Below, in pieces: positions 11,491 through 24,700 of a stretch of DNA of 64,000 bases. Every line of letters starts with the position of its first letter. The first letter of the stretch is position 1. This DNA is from Cyclina sinensis (lineage: Eukaryota; Mollusca; Bivalvia; Venerida; Veneridae). Made by a program: the position numbers and the translations under genes. Location of the stretch: the NCBI GenBank assembly GCA_012932295.1, contig JAAONU010000001.1:39356780-39420779 (forward strand). Reading direction: 5' to 3'. The notes under the pieces are model-generated. The model did not search any database. It worked only from the letters and a program-made list of their open reading frames with translations, and was not told the DNA's origin.

Positions 11491-14400
11491 CCAAGCTGTG
11501 TTTTGTTTTGTCTAATTCTCTGCACTTTTTTTACAATTCAGGTATCTTGTATCGGATAACATGTAAAGAAAGCCAATGACACCCTGACAGGTCTGTGCCA
11601 TAAAACACCAACTTCGGAGAGTACCTTATTTATTTTCATGCCATTCTCTGGCATAATTATTGTTCTGGCTTGCAAGGCTATTCCGGAGTTTTGATGAAAA
11701 CCTTTCTGGTTTCATTGCACTGTTGTTCATTCCGATAAGCTGCCTATCTAACTGTTTCAGTTAGCCATCTGGTTCTGTAAACTTGCGAAAGATAAACCAA
11801 TGGCCAAAATCGCAGTAATACTAGCAGTTTTCTTCGGTTCATCTTATTACAGACTAAATTACATAAAATATTTCTGAAGTGAGTACTAGAGACATTTCTG
11901 TGGAATATGAGTATCACAAGAACAAATTGTAACATACGTTACGTAACCTTTTTATCGGAACTTTAAACATATATAGCGTCAAAGAAAACTCATCGTCTCT
12001 TCAATAAGTTCTTATTATTTGTTAAAAAAACGTGCTCCGAATGCCATAGCGGATGAACAAATACTGATTAGAGGTAGCGGAGACCAACAATATTCTCATG
12101 ATATAAATGTATTACAAATTGTAGCAGCAACAGTGACACTCGATAACAATGAGCTACTGTTATCAAGTACTATAATTATAAATAAAACTGGAAGTATGAT
12201 TTACTGTCATTTTCATTTACACAAGATTTTTCATTTGAAGGAAAAATATATCTTAAGACCAAAATCAGGATGTGCGAAAACTAGGCCACAAAGAGTTCAA
12301 GGTGACCTTTTGGGTTCGTTGAAATCCCATCCGTTTTCCATTTTTAGTTTTTTTTATCTCTCTGATATCAAAATATTTTGATAAATTTCAATCAAAGTCA
12401 AAAAAGGATGACGTAAATGATTCCACGAAAAACTTATCAGCAGAAAATTTCTGTCATTTTTTTTCTCCAATAAGCATGCATTTCTCACTTTCACTTCCAT
12501 AAGTGCCACCCTTTGCTTTTGTTAGTTTTACTCTAAAATTAGATTTTTTGACATTGCGTTCGAGCAAGTTATTATATATTGAGAGATACTGTTAGTTATA
12601 CGGATTTTCGGCGAGGTATACGGCCTCGTATAGCCTGGTCGAATTGATGTTAACCGAGTCGCCAGGATATATCAGTTCGACAAGGCTTTAGGAGGCCATG
12701 TTCGCCTTCCTGTATAGCTCTTGCTTTTGGCAATCGCAAGCACAAAGCATGATACTTACTTTGCAGTACTGTTTACATTCCGCTTAACCTCTCTTTAATT
12801 GAGCAGTTGCAACAGTAATGCTCTTCAAGCTTTCTCGCTTTTAACATTCTGAAATACAAATAAATTATTGCAAATTTCTCTTTCAATTCAAGTGCAGCTC
12901 ATGGCATTCTTGACTCACGCGTGCGCATGACTGTGTGAATGTTCCTTTTGAAATTTTCTCTACCAGGGGAAGGGGTGTGGGGGCGGCAATGTTTTAATGT
13001 CCAAAAATAGGCAGTAAGCAAAACCAAACATCTTTTTTTTAACATAATATAATCTATATATTACAAATGCCAAAGCAGATACAACAATCTAAAATACATC
13101 CTGTTTGTTACTTGGCTTATGTGACCGTCACTGTGTATTCAATTTCACTTCCTTTTATGCCTATATATTATCTAAAGGAATAAGATATTCGGCTAATAGG
13201 AAGATGTGACGTTTTTTTATAGTTCCCTCATTGGTTCAGTTAGAACACGATCATATTTTCATATCCTACACTCATCCTGAGGTGGCTGGGGTAAAATTGT
13301 ACGTTTCTAATTACGTGTCAATAGTTCTCACTGTCTGATATAATTGGAGAGGTCATCAGACCTCTCCACAGTGTTGGCTTTAATTGCTGGGGGCATCCAT
13401 TTTTGCGTATTAAATTTTAGTTAATGATCTCATATTAAGCCTAAAATCATGAAAACCAGTCTACAAAGATAGTTATGCGCATGCTCCGAATCAAAATACG
13501 AATTTATTTAAACGAAACCAAAATTTAACATCGGGTCAAAACGGCCCATGGTTAAAACGGCCCATTATGAACATAACGTACAGAATAATTTTGTATTCCC
13601 TTAACTAAACACAAAAAATACAATTATAGGGATGCATTTCTTATAATGCATGCTACTTTTTAAAAACTACAAATTATAAAATGCATTTTTTTCTGAGAAA
13701 CTCATCAGCCTGTTGAACAAATTTATATTTACGAATTTCAGAGCATTTTTGACAAGCCCATTTCCTCGATTTGGATCAAATTTACGCCCTTTTAATATTT
13801 AGTCCAGCTTAACAGATACTTTCGCTGATTATTTTGTAAAATATTTGGACTAAGAAAGGTGTAATAAAAGCAAAACTTAATGAGCCTAAAAAAGCAGCAG
13901 CTTAACATGGGAGTTCTGGCTTCAACAACTACATGCATTGTTGCAAAAGTGGGTGGGGGGTAAAGCTTAAGGGGCTTATAAGAAGATCCCCAAGTTTCTA
14001 AAAAGTATGAAATACATGAGGTTATCTTAATTTGTTTCATTTATTTAAATAATAGAAACGCCACTACAAAAACATTTGAAATAACTAAATTATAGTCAGT
14101 TTCGGTCATTTTGCCTAATAAGGTATTAACTATTAATAATAGTTAGTTTACTAGTTTTTATGATTATTTAAGTCACAGAACGTTTAAAAAATTCAAATTG
14201 ATCTTGGAAATAAGTATAGATTCATTCTTTCAGTGACGACAGCTGCTGACCTCTCTTTGGCTTACTTTTTAAAGGGAGCCAACTTGTTTTAGTATTTGAT
14301 GGTGAACAGTCATAGGGTGTTCATTACTATGAATGACATCAGACTGGCGGATCTAGTTTTTATGGTCAGATTAAGACGAAGAGTTATTCGTAAAGGTTTG

Positions 14401-16480
14401 ACTCTTTGCTTGGTAGGCCTGTTTCAGTCCGATGTGTTTGAAAATTAAAGTTTCGTCGTATCTTGTAAATCTCGTTTTGTCGCAAGAAAGTATTTTGAAA
14501 TAGATCAATTAATCGAGCGCCTAGAAAATTAGCATTTTACCACCTATACCTTATATCAATAGAAAACTGCGTAAAACGATGTTTATCTGAGATTCAAAGT
14601 TTACATCCTACTTGTTTGTTCTTGATAGTGTTTAGTGTGTCTAAAATTAAACTGCCGAAAAACCTCTACATTTCACAATTGGAGAAATTTGAATATGTAT
14701 ACACTACCTTTACAAGTGGTATTTTCCATTCTCTCTCAATATTGTGGGTAACTTCCTGAAATTAATACGAAAGATAAATCCCCGTAGTTGGTTGAATAAG
14801 CCGAATCAAAAGCAGAACTCAATATGTTTGTTCTCTTAGCAAAAAAGAAAGTACAGTTTTCAGTGAATAATATGAGGTGAAAATAGTCAATGCGTTATCA
14901 GCAGACTGTTGAAAGCACAATATTATAGTTTTGTTCGTCTAAAATTCCATTTTCTTTTTCTTTCTTTTTTTCTAAAAAATCTTCTGAAGTTCAGTGAGTA
15001 CAGACCTCAAGACCTTTATCATCTTCCACAAGATCACGATTAAACTTTTTTTTCAGACTGTGAGTAATTGTAGAAAGTGACCTTATTATTCTGATACGCA
15101 ATTTTTAATTTGTTACTCATTCACAACTACGCAGAAAAAAAATAACACGGGTCTGTTCAATCACTTAAGTATATTAATATGTCATTGGTTTAAAGCGTAG
15201 TTTGAATGAATTATAGGACAAAGGGAAAAATAAATTAGAACATTATCGAATAACAAAATACATGTATTCAGTTAATAAAATATTCGTTTATGATAACATC
15301 GTGTTTGGGTTGTTTACTCCATGAGTTATGTCACTACAGCCGGCAGATTTATGAGATATTGAAGAAAGACGCAGATAGAAACGTTTTTTTCTCATTTAGC
15401 CCTCGAACTATTCTTCAGTGTTTAAACAAATTTTTGAATTCAATTTCCATAACAACTGTTGCTGATATTGTTAAACTAAATTAATATCTTCAAGTAATTA
15501 GTGAAACCGAAACAAGTCATTTCAATCAGTTTTTGAGGGGTTTTTTCTTATTTACTTTGAACGAGCTTTAATTGAAAATATGGCAAAAAAGGGTCAACAG
15601 TTTAATGTTAGGCAACTTAATTTAATGATGTAAATGTCCGAAATCATCACAGTATTACAGTACTGTTTTTCACGAATTCCTTGTTAATAATTACATTCAC
15701 ATACCCAGTTTTAAACCAAACAAAAATCTTTTCAGAAAATACTTACTTAGCAACGGTTGTGTTTTAGTGGTTCTGAGTGGTAAATGTTTTATATAACAAA
15801 AATGTAATTACTTATTAATAAATTCCAAAGTATATAATAGATTTCAGTGTTTAAGAAAAGGTGTTTTAAAAAAAGAAAATCCGAACCTTGCGAAGTTTAA
15901 AGTCCGAAGTTTACAGTAGTTGTTTAACGCGTTGCAAATATTTGGTAAATGTTATTCAGTTCCTGATTGATCGTATACTTATGAGAAGGGGAATATATGA
16001 GAAAAACTTGGTTTACGTGTCCTTTTTTGTCATTATCAGATTGTTCATTTTAAAACTTGAATTCAAACGGAACGGATGCAGAAAGAGACGGCGTTGTTTC
16101 ATCACTCATTGAAAAATACGCGGACGACTCAGTGCTAAAAATAACTACAATTCTGTGCAAAGGCTTAAACTTGAAAAGGTGTCGAGTGCTAGTCTCCAGT
16201 CAGAGGTGATTCATTTTTATTTTTGCTTTCACTTCTAAATAGCATTTAACATGTAGAAATGAATAGAAATAAATATTTCACCCTCATAACACTAACGGCA
16301 TGCCAGACCCATTTTGCTAAAATAAATTTTAAAAATACCACAGAAAACTCCTTTATTATAGGATAATAGTAATTCAGAGTTTTTCATGCTAAACTAAGAA
16401 ACTCATGTTGCAGTCTAAAGTATCATTTATTATTAATTAAATATACAATATTAGGTGCATTTTCACTACAAATGCAAGGC
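11491..16480. other. no supported gene; scattered foldback sequence
   Basis: The longest opening (12019-12381, 120 codons) has no recognisable domain. A GC-richer foldback patch lies at 12600-12725, where GCCTGGTCGAATTGAT is answered by ATCAGTTCGACAAGGC. At 13534-13570 the word AAAACGGCCCAT occurs twice in tandem. Confidence 0.4.
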
Positions 16481-16499
16481 CAATATGAACTTCTCAAAA

Positions 16500-16970
16500 C
16501 GTTATTAACACAAAACTCGGCCATAATGAAGAAACTTGGCCACAACCGTTGCTATTATGAGATTCGAGCCTTCTCTCGGCCATTATGAAACTGCTTCTAT
16601 TCATATGTATGTGTTAGAAATGTTAATTTTTGTTTATTGATGTTTATGAAAACATTGAATTACTTTTAGAAATTTTCACATTAATTGTTATGTGTTAACT
16701 ATTATCACGGCTAATGTTCTTTGGTAAATATTGTATAGTTAATTAATAAAATTTTCAATAACTAAGTGTTCTCATAATGGCTTGTTATTTGGATTCAGAC
16801 AGTCATATTAGCCTTCGTCCTTTGGCCTCAGGCTAATATGACTATCTTCAGCCCAAAAACTAGGCCATTATGGAAACACTTATTACCATTATAAGAATTA
16901 CAGTCAAATCGGCCCCAAGTCAAATCGGCCACAAAAAAGTCAAATCGGCCTCAAGTCAAATCGGCCTCAG
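16500..16970. repeat. short-word repeat cluster with hairpin (GGCCATTATGA / GTCAAATCGGCC)
   Basis: Three CTCGGCCAT- or CTTGGCCA-type words lie at about 16520-16590. Their inverse and direct forms appear at 16770-16880. A 17-bp-stem hairpin with one mismatch sits at 16797-16813/16831-16847. Then GTCAAATCGGCC occurs four times, at 16903, 16919, 16939 and 16955. This resembles the terminus of a transposable element made of short tandem words, but no partner end was located. Confidence 0.6.
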
Positions 16971-17462
16971 TTTTTATGTAAAAGGTTGTATGTTTTAGTA
17001 TAAGTTCATTTTTTCAGTGAATTCACCGAACCTAAAGCTGTCTCTCAAATATTGAGCTTAGCTTGCCATATTACAACAGCACAGTTGAGGGGACATGTAC
17101 AGGAAATAACAAAGCATTCGATAGAAACAGAAGAATATTTATTTATACATCATTTCATTATTCAAACATATTTTAAATTAATCTTTGCCCTATCACTGGA
17201 ATTTGGCGAATTTGTTTCATTATGAAGACAATGATCAATAATATAATAATCGGTTTGATCTTATGTCGTGGATTAAATCACCTTGCAGGCGCTGGTACTG
17301 TTTCATTAGTCCAAATAATTGTACTCAAAAAGTTGAATATCGTGGTCGATATCCACCTTTAGAGATAGCATCCTGTCTGAAGTCGCATTTTTGAGACTAC
17401 TTTTTCATGATACATTTAATAAACAATACCCAATCAACACCTATATAAATATCATGATTACT

Positions 17463-17498
17463 ACAGGTACGTATGTTAGCGTTTATATACGTACCTGT
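17463..17498. repeat. perfect 12-bp-stem hairpin
   Basis: ACAGGTACGTAT (17463-17474) is followed by its exact reverse complement at 17487-17498, with a 12-nt loop. It lies just upstream of the LINE 3' fragment. Its function is unknown. Confidence 0.7.
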
Positions 17499-17519
17499 TA
17501 ATATACGTCCCTGATTACT

Positions 17520-18030
17520 AGTACTTTATGCACGCAATGACCCATCGTGTACGTGTGGTAATTCAACTGAAAATGTTGAACACTATTTCTTTAAATGTCC
17601 ATTATATACAGAATATAGAAGCAAATTCTTTTATTCGACAAGGAAATTCACCCACTTAGCACACAAATCTAGATGATAAAGACAACACTACTTTTTTCCT
17701 TCACGTACAAGCATATATTCATGACACCGAACATTTTAATGTATTTAATTAATATAGCAACATTCAACTGTAATATATACTAAACAAGACACCTTTGGGA
17801 CAAATTCTTTTGTTTCTTTCTTTCTCCAATATGCAACGTTCTTTTTTCTTTTTTAATGCATCATGTTAATATTATGTCACCATGTAACTTCATTGTGTTT
17901 GTGAAAGGCCAGTGTATAATGCAGGTAAAACTTTTGGCCCAACCCTTTTGCTTATTGTGTAAATATTCATGTTAATGTTCTGTATGATGTAAATACCTGC
18001 AATAAAATATGTTTAAATAAACTGTTATAA
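17520..18030 (+). pseudogene. LINE 3' fragment: C-terminal zinc knuckle and tail
   Basis: At 17528-17625 one frame reads RNDPSCTCGNSTENVEHYFF and continues KCPLYTEY. This is the C-x-C...H...C motif that ends the RT ORF of many Jockey/CR1-type non-LTR retrotransposons. Stops follow soon after. The downstream AT-rich tail ends with AATAAAATATG at about 18001, a plausible polyadenylation signal. It is a typical 5'-truncated LINE copy and could belong to the same class as the RT remnant at 8486-9310. Confidence 0.75.
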
Positions 18031-18237
18031 GATAGGATATATATCCGAGTTATACCTTCGTTAGAAATTGCACTTCTGCTTCTTACTAGGTATCTTTTAT
18101 TTTAAGTTTCAAGTCAACCCCTGTCATAATGATCAAGTTATGCTCTGGACAAAAATTCATTATAAAACAAACATCAATTCACTTCATAATTTTAAAGTTA
18201 TGCTCTGGACAAAAAAAAATATGAGGGGGAGAAAATT

Positions 18238-18790
18238 AACAAGAGAGTCATGATGGTCCTGGATCACTCACCTGAGTACTTTGGCTGAGGGTCTGCTGTT
18301 AAGCAAACATCAGATGTAATATTACATCTTCTTATTGCAGATTTTCAAAAGTCTCATATTTTATACAAATACAAGAGGGCCATGATGGCCCTGGATCACT
18401 CACCTGAATACTTTGCCTTTAGGTCTGCTGTTCACACAGTTGAGCAAACATCAGGAACTTTTTTAAGATTCTCCCTATATAAATCTATATGAATTCAAGT
18501 GACCCTAAGGGTAGAGCCAATTTTCTCTCAAGGGGCATAATTTGAGATTCCTCAAAAACTGGGTAGTGTAGAACTATGCTTCTTGGGCACTGCACTTCTC
18601 CTTGTTGCCAGCTATCTAAATTTTAAATTTCACATTAATGCACTTCATAATTTTGAAGTTCTGCTTTGAACAAAAAAATCTTCAAGAGGGGAGATAATTC
18701 AAGAATGGGATCAGTTAGTTATGGTTCTTGTGCACACACTTGTACTTAATGCAAGAAAGCTGCACAACAAGTCTGAAGTCAATTAGCAAC
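18238..18790 (+). mobile_element. Pearl/Helentron-like repeat fragments (family A), two 5' ends
   Basis: Two copies of the family 5' end occur, at 18238 (AAGAGAGTCATGATGGTCCT) and 18371 (AAGAGGGCCATGATGGCCCT). Each continues into ATCACTCACCTGA and CTTTGSCT-type sequence. Neither has the 150-bp unit array or the terminal hairpin of the full copies, so both are truncated. The preceding bases (about 18110-18235) hold a repeated GTTATGCTCTGGACAAAAA word found in other dispersed repeats. Confidence 0.7.
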
Positions 18791-19290
18791 AGAGTAATGG
18801 TCCAGACATCTGGACACCTACCTCCCGCCAGCCGCGGGGTTTCCCCATAATGCAGCCTTCTTTTGACAGGCATATAAAAAGGATCACGCCTATCATAGAG
18901 GTCACACTTAAATAATGATGGTATTTGATCTTGGTTTTGTAATTTCCGATAAATTAGAATGCTTTACTTGATAACGGGGTATAAGTACATTGTATATCAC
19001 AAGGGAAAAGCATCAAAATTTCGTTTAAATCAAACAATTTAGTCCGGGTCAAATGATACTATAAGAATGTATGCCTAAATAAAATTACAAGATGGATTTT
19101 TTTATCCAAACTAAAATCAAGTCAAACAAACCTTGTAACCTCTGTACTTGAGACATTTCAGCTCAATTGTCAGGAAATTTAGTCAGAGTATTAATCAGTG
19201 TACATATTTCTTTCTTTCTTATATTATAGGGTAGTTATGTTATGCAGTCACACATAAGCATGTGACAATGAAACCAGTCAAGTATTGGTG

Positions 19291-21605
19291 ATAAAGCCTT
19301 TATTTCCATAAACTTAGTACTTGAAATTAAAAAATATTATTTATTTTCCCAATGCACAAAGATACAAGTCCACAACCTATAAGATAAACGTCCTAATTAC
19401 CATTTTATCATGTTCACAAACCATTTTCACTATGTTATAAATGGGATATTCTGAATTACACATGAAACTAGCAACTATTTAATTAAACCTGCACATATAT
19501 TATCTACAAGTACACTGTTTATCTCTGAAAAAAGATCAGTCCTATACATTTTCAAGCTGCACTCCTTTATTTCATGGTAAACCAGTACTCACTCTATCAG
19601 ATAATGATCCTTTAATATGCATTTGACAAAATTTAAACAAAATAATATAAAAACAAACAGCTGGAAAACCATGGTCAATATTTCATTACAAACAGCATAC
19701 AATAAGAAACTTCTGAACTTATTTTCATTTTAACCCATACTACATATAAATTTGAATTTTAGATCCAAAAATCAGGTATTCTGTAACAGTGCCAGTCAAT
19801 AATAATAATAAAAATCCTACATCTGTAACAGTTGGTTGTATTGTGTTATTTTAACAACATCCTGTTCCTGACACATGAAACTTCTACTTCTTTAAGCCTC
19901 AAGTAAAATTATTTTCACTGGTGTCCACAAATAAAATATAAACAAACTTTACCAGAACCAAATATTACTCGGTTTTCTTCATCCCTAAAACGCATTTTGT
20001 ATTTTTCTTAATCGACACTTTTCTTAAAATTTTCAGGGGACAATGTGTGTGTAATATAAAAAGACGTAATGATTTCAATGTTGACAGAAACATTCTGAAT
20101 TAAGCCAAGTGAATGTGCCATGTGAACAGAGACTAAGACTTTCAACTGGGTTCAGGCATGGAACAACTGTGAAATTTATATTCTAATAGTTTCACACCAT
20201 ACAATTAGTTTATCAAGAAAACACCTACCACTCTAGTTGAGTAATGACTACTAAAATGCATGAAAGAACCACAGATAATAGCTTTGATCATAAGCCATAA
20301 ACTACATGTACATAACTAATTTTAATCTTTTTTAAGTTGAACACTATCCTGTTACAATGATTTCACAATTCTGTGTACACTTAGTCAAGAAAATTTACAT
20401 TCAACATGAATATGAAACACAAAAATAACAATTTGTATATGCAAACAGTATTTATACTTATCAAATATTGTTTATCATCTGTAAAGAATGCAATAACAAT
20501 GTGACAGTTAACAAACATTAAGTCATACATTCTGTACTATTTGTATAACTGGTATATAGACAGCAAGTGGGATAGTCTTAAAAATATTTCAATCACACAT
20601 CAGCCTGTTACAATTCCGATCCCACACCCTAGCTGTGACATTAGTGTTTATATATTTAAAGCAAAACCAACTTGAGGGCATATATATTTCTATTTAATAA
20701 ATCTTTTAATAAGGGCAAATTCTTTTGTACCTTTACCTGAAAATCACTTCTTCAGGCCTGGTTCTCGCCTAGAAAGGAACATTGGAAAGGCAGTCTTCAC
20801 AAACTGCCAAAATCATACCTATATGTTAACAAAAAGCTTTATTCTTAAGTACCTAGTTCTTTTTTCAAGTCTAGTTACATGAATTCTGTGTTTAGTTGAT
20901 TGAAATGCCCTTAATTGTAACCATGAGAATGTGGAAATAAGACTTCAGTTTAGAAAACACAGCCATCTACATAGTAGTCATGATAATGAAAATGCCTTTC
21001 TGTTCTATCAAAATTTACCAAAGCCAAAGATTATAACTTACAATACAATATGCAAAGCATTACAGCATGCTGAACCCTTACTTTTTAAACAGTGGGCAAA
21101 ATGCAGACATAACTTTTCCCCACTAACATAAGATGTGTCAGACTGCTGTGATATCAACCTGCTTACATTTTTAAAATATCTGAATAATGACAAAAATATC
21201 ACCAGCACACAAATGCTTTACAATAAATTACATTGTACTGAATACCTCAATTTTTCACATACCTCACTACAATTAAGCAATGATGTCACGTGTTTATTGA
21301 AATCTTACATAACATTTACATGTTTAGAACATAAATGGCTGAAACTTCACACAGCACAGGTTACATGATGGATTCTGTCCCTTACACAAAATAACTAAAC
21401 AGTCATGGCTGATAGTTAAACTTCATGGAAATTGAAAATAAACTTTCCAATCCTGTTTTAAAACAATTCTACATAAACTTTCTATGTGGAGGCGGAGAAA
21501 CCGAGGATTAGCAATCACATATCCCTAGATTTAAAAGTAAAACACTATATAAATAAATACATGGTCACATTTTTTGTCACAGTAAGAAGCACTTGTATAT
21601 TGCAG
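19291..21605 (-). other. DCTN4: probable DCTN4 3' untranslated region (extent uncertain)
   Basis: This AT-rich stretch directly follows the DCTN4 stop codon and contains none of the dispersed repeat families seen around it, which would fit a long 3' UTR. A minus-strand AAATAAAGGC near 19290 is one possible polyadenylation signal, and there are others closer to the stop. Only transcript data could set the end. Confidence 0.3.
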
Positions 21606-21737
21606 TTACTTAGAAGACTGAACAGGACCTAGATTGATGGCTACACGGTGTTCCAACCAGACAATCTGTGGCTCCTGGTTCTCACTAGGCAAGGCAGCCG
21701 CAGTGTTCACATAGTTGTGCTTTAACATAAAACATAC
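21606..21737 (-). CDS. DCTN4: DCTN4 exon 13 (residues 415-457, stop)
   Basis: This 132-nt exon, acceptor TATTTCCAG, encodes [20 protein letters not shown], then [20 protein letters not shown] and SSK, and stops with TAA at 21608-21606. It aligns to the end of human p62. Confidence 0.94.
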   Translation of the reverse strand, partial: VCFMLKHNYVNTAAALPSENQEPQIVWLEHRVAINLGPVQSSK

Positions 21738-24700
21738 CTGGAAATAGATAAAACTGGACCTCAATTATATGATACAAATCTCTCCATTTTTAGGCACTGA
21801 AAAACAAATAAAATTAAGGTCTGTAATATTGATGCCCCCTGCTTTACCCCTCAAGAATTCCATACCACAGCTACTATACAACAACAACTAAACAAAACTT
21901 TGCTTCGCATGAAGTTTATGTAATAAACTATTTTAACCTATCCCCTTTATCAGTAAAAACATTGAACTAAGTAAACACAGAACATAACATTAAGATTTTA
22001 TATAACGTACAATACAAACACATAACAAGCATGTATTGAAATGTACTGTCTGAATGTGTTTCCCCTTCTGATTCTAGTTAGGCTTTTACTTAGCCACTTT
22101 ACCTATGAATATTTTTCACCAACTACCCAGCAAATATAAAAACACTGGCTCAACAGAATATTAAATAACAAAATTCTATTATTTATGAACATCCTTCATG
22201 AAGTCAAGGGGGAATGGCTGAATGCAGTTAAAGGTGAATAAGGTGCATAAATTCTGGTTAATTTTCCTCTATAATCTAAAGAGTCTCGCTCTAAAACTTA
22301 ACAAGGGCAGTGAATTATTTTTTAGGTGTGAAAATAAGCATACTGTACATTTTAGAACTAATAGAAGTAAGTGTAAATATGTTAGTATAATAGTATTAGT
22401 ACACATATTTTGTTCTTAAAATAAACCGAAACTGAGAACTTGTGTTTTAACTTCCTTTCAAGGAAATCTCAAATTACAGAAAGATATTTCCAAAGCCAAC
22501 CTAAAAGTATAAATATGTATTATTTGAGCTATTTGATATATATCTTGAGATACTGGGCAACAAATGAAACTAAAACAAAAACTGGGCGAAGATTTAACCA
22601 TATTTTACAAATACATGACAAATATGGTTAGCTGTGTTCATTAACTAACCACAAATTATAACATATAGAAAAGAACAGGTTTTTTAGTCAGATCTGTACA
22701 TCATCTTAACAATTAATATGATAACATTCAATATGTCACATGGCTAAAATATAAAAACTGTTAACAATTGTTTCATAAATTTTTCTCATATGATGACAAT
22801 ATGGTGCATTCATTATGATATCAGAACTTTATTTTTATTTTCTGTCAACTTTACCTCTATCTGACACAAGTGATAATGGAAACAACCTCCTTGAAAACAT
22901 AATGATTGTTCAGAGCTTCTCTAAATTATCATTACAGCAGAAACCCTCTAGACCGGACGAGCTTGGGACCAGGCCTTTTGTCCGGTTTGGAAGGATATTC
23001 AGTTTGGAGGGGTTACCTATTTTTGGAAAAGAGACGTACACAGGGGTTATTGTCTTTTTTTTGCATGACTGCATTTTGTGATGACAGCTGCATTGTCATG
23101 GTTCAGTGCAATATAAGAGTATTTTTTGGTGGTTTATGTTGTTTTCAATAATATTCCAGTCATTTTGTAATAGGTAAAAGAAAAAATGGACATGAAATGG
23201 TCATTTTAAAGCAGTGTGAAACAAAGTAAAAAGTATATTACACAAAAATGTATTTAATTGTTGGCCAGTGGAACTTTGTCAGCTTATGTTTACAATCTGA
23301 AGGAAGTTGAAACCAATAATTTTCAATAATGAAATTTAAACCCCTTAATGCCTCCAAATGTAAAAGGAATAAAAACATTTATGTTCTTTATTTTGACACA
23401 GAAGTTGAATTTTGGCAAGTTTTAAAATCAGAAATGCATGGCTGATTTTTAGCCAGAGAAAGTCATGACCGGTTTTCAGAGGTAGATTTACAATGAAACT
23501 GACATTTTTTTAAGGCAAAATCATCAGGTATCCGGAACGCAGGGGTATCCAGCTTTTAGAGGTGAATTATATAGTGAAAAAACTGGGACTGGCCAATTCA
23601 GCCGATTTACAGGGGGTCCAGTTTAGAGGGGGTGTACTGTTGTACAATTCTTATCTTCTAATCACAGAATTAGAATTTAAGCAGAGAATTGATGAATGGA
23701 TTGTTTTTGAAACCAAATTTAAATTTCTTGTAAACTGTTCACGTGCCACAAACAATTTTTAAACAGTGAAATCTTGTTTTTGCAAACTCACATTTGTAAT
23801 TCTGCTCTAGAGATTAAAAGTCTAAACAGATAGATAAATTATACTATGCAAGTAAAATAAGGTAAAACAATAATTAAAGATAAATAACAAAAACAAAACA
23901 GTCACTGCTCTTTACATTAAAAAAAATTAATTATAACGCCTACTGCTTAACAATTCTTATCTTCTTATCAAACTGCATCGTTTCGTAACTAGGTCAGGTC
24001 ATGACCTCAACACACGAGTAGGCTAGTAGATCATGAATAGCAACGACTTTGACTTACTGCGCTCCATGGAAAATTAGACAGAAAATTGTAAAAAAAAAAA
24101 AAACAACAACAGAAAAATAAGAAAGAACTTTCTCTTATACCACGGTAGTAAGAAATGATTTGAATTAGGTAATATTTATATTGCTGAATGATCACTGAAC
24201 TTCTTGTTAAGTAAATGTTATTTTAAATGTTTGAACAGGTATAACTATTTGATTTGGTGGTAGATAGAAAATTCTAGTTGTTGACAGGTGATTTGTAGTA
24301 CACTCGTGTCATTTGTAAGACTGGATCCATTGTGTGACTGACAACTGATGGCATGTACACCCCTACTAAACGGTGGCTCTTTCACATTTTGGTGATCTGT
24401 TTAAATGAGAGCCCTCGACACTTCCGTTGTAGAGCCCTCGACCAAAACAAGGCTGAAAAAGGTAAGCACATTTTATAAAAATGTACGTTTTTAAAGAACA
24501 TGCTTGTTTTTCAAAAATCGAAGAATGTCATGCCACGTAGAACATTTTTCTCATCATTTTGGATGCAGTTTTGATAAGAAATACCCCAAAAGGACGTTGC
24601 TAGAAGTTTTATCAAATATCAACTCGTGTGTTTTCTTTTACGAGGAAACACGCCTTGAGTAATTTTTCTACCGTGAAGTAGATGTTGGCTTACTTAATCG

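Noticed and set aside
12019..12381. 120-codon plus-strand ORF, among the longest in the window
   Set aside because: Its composition is that of translated AT-rich intergenic DNA, with no domain, no splice partner and no repeat similarity. Treated as chance.
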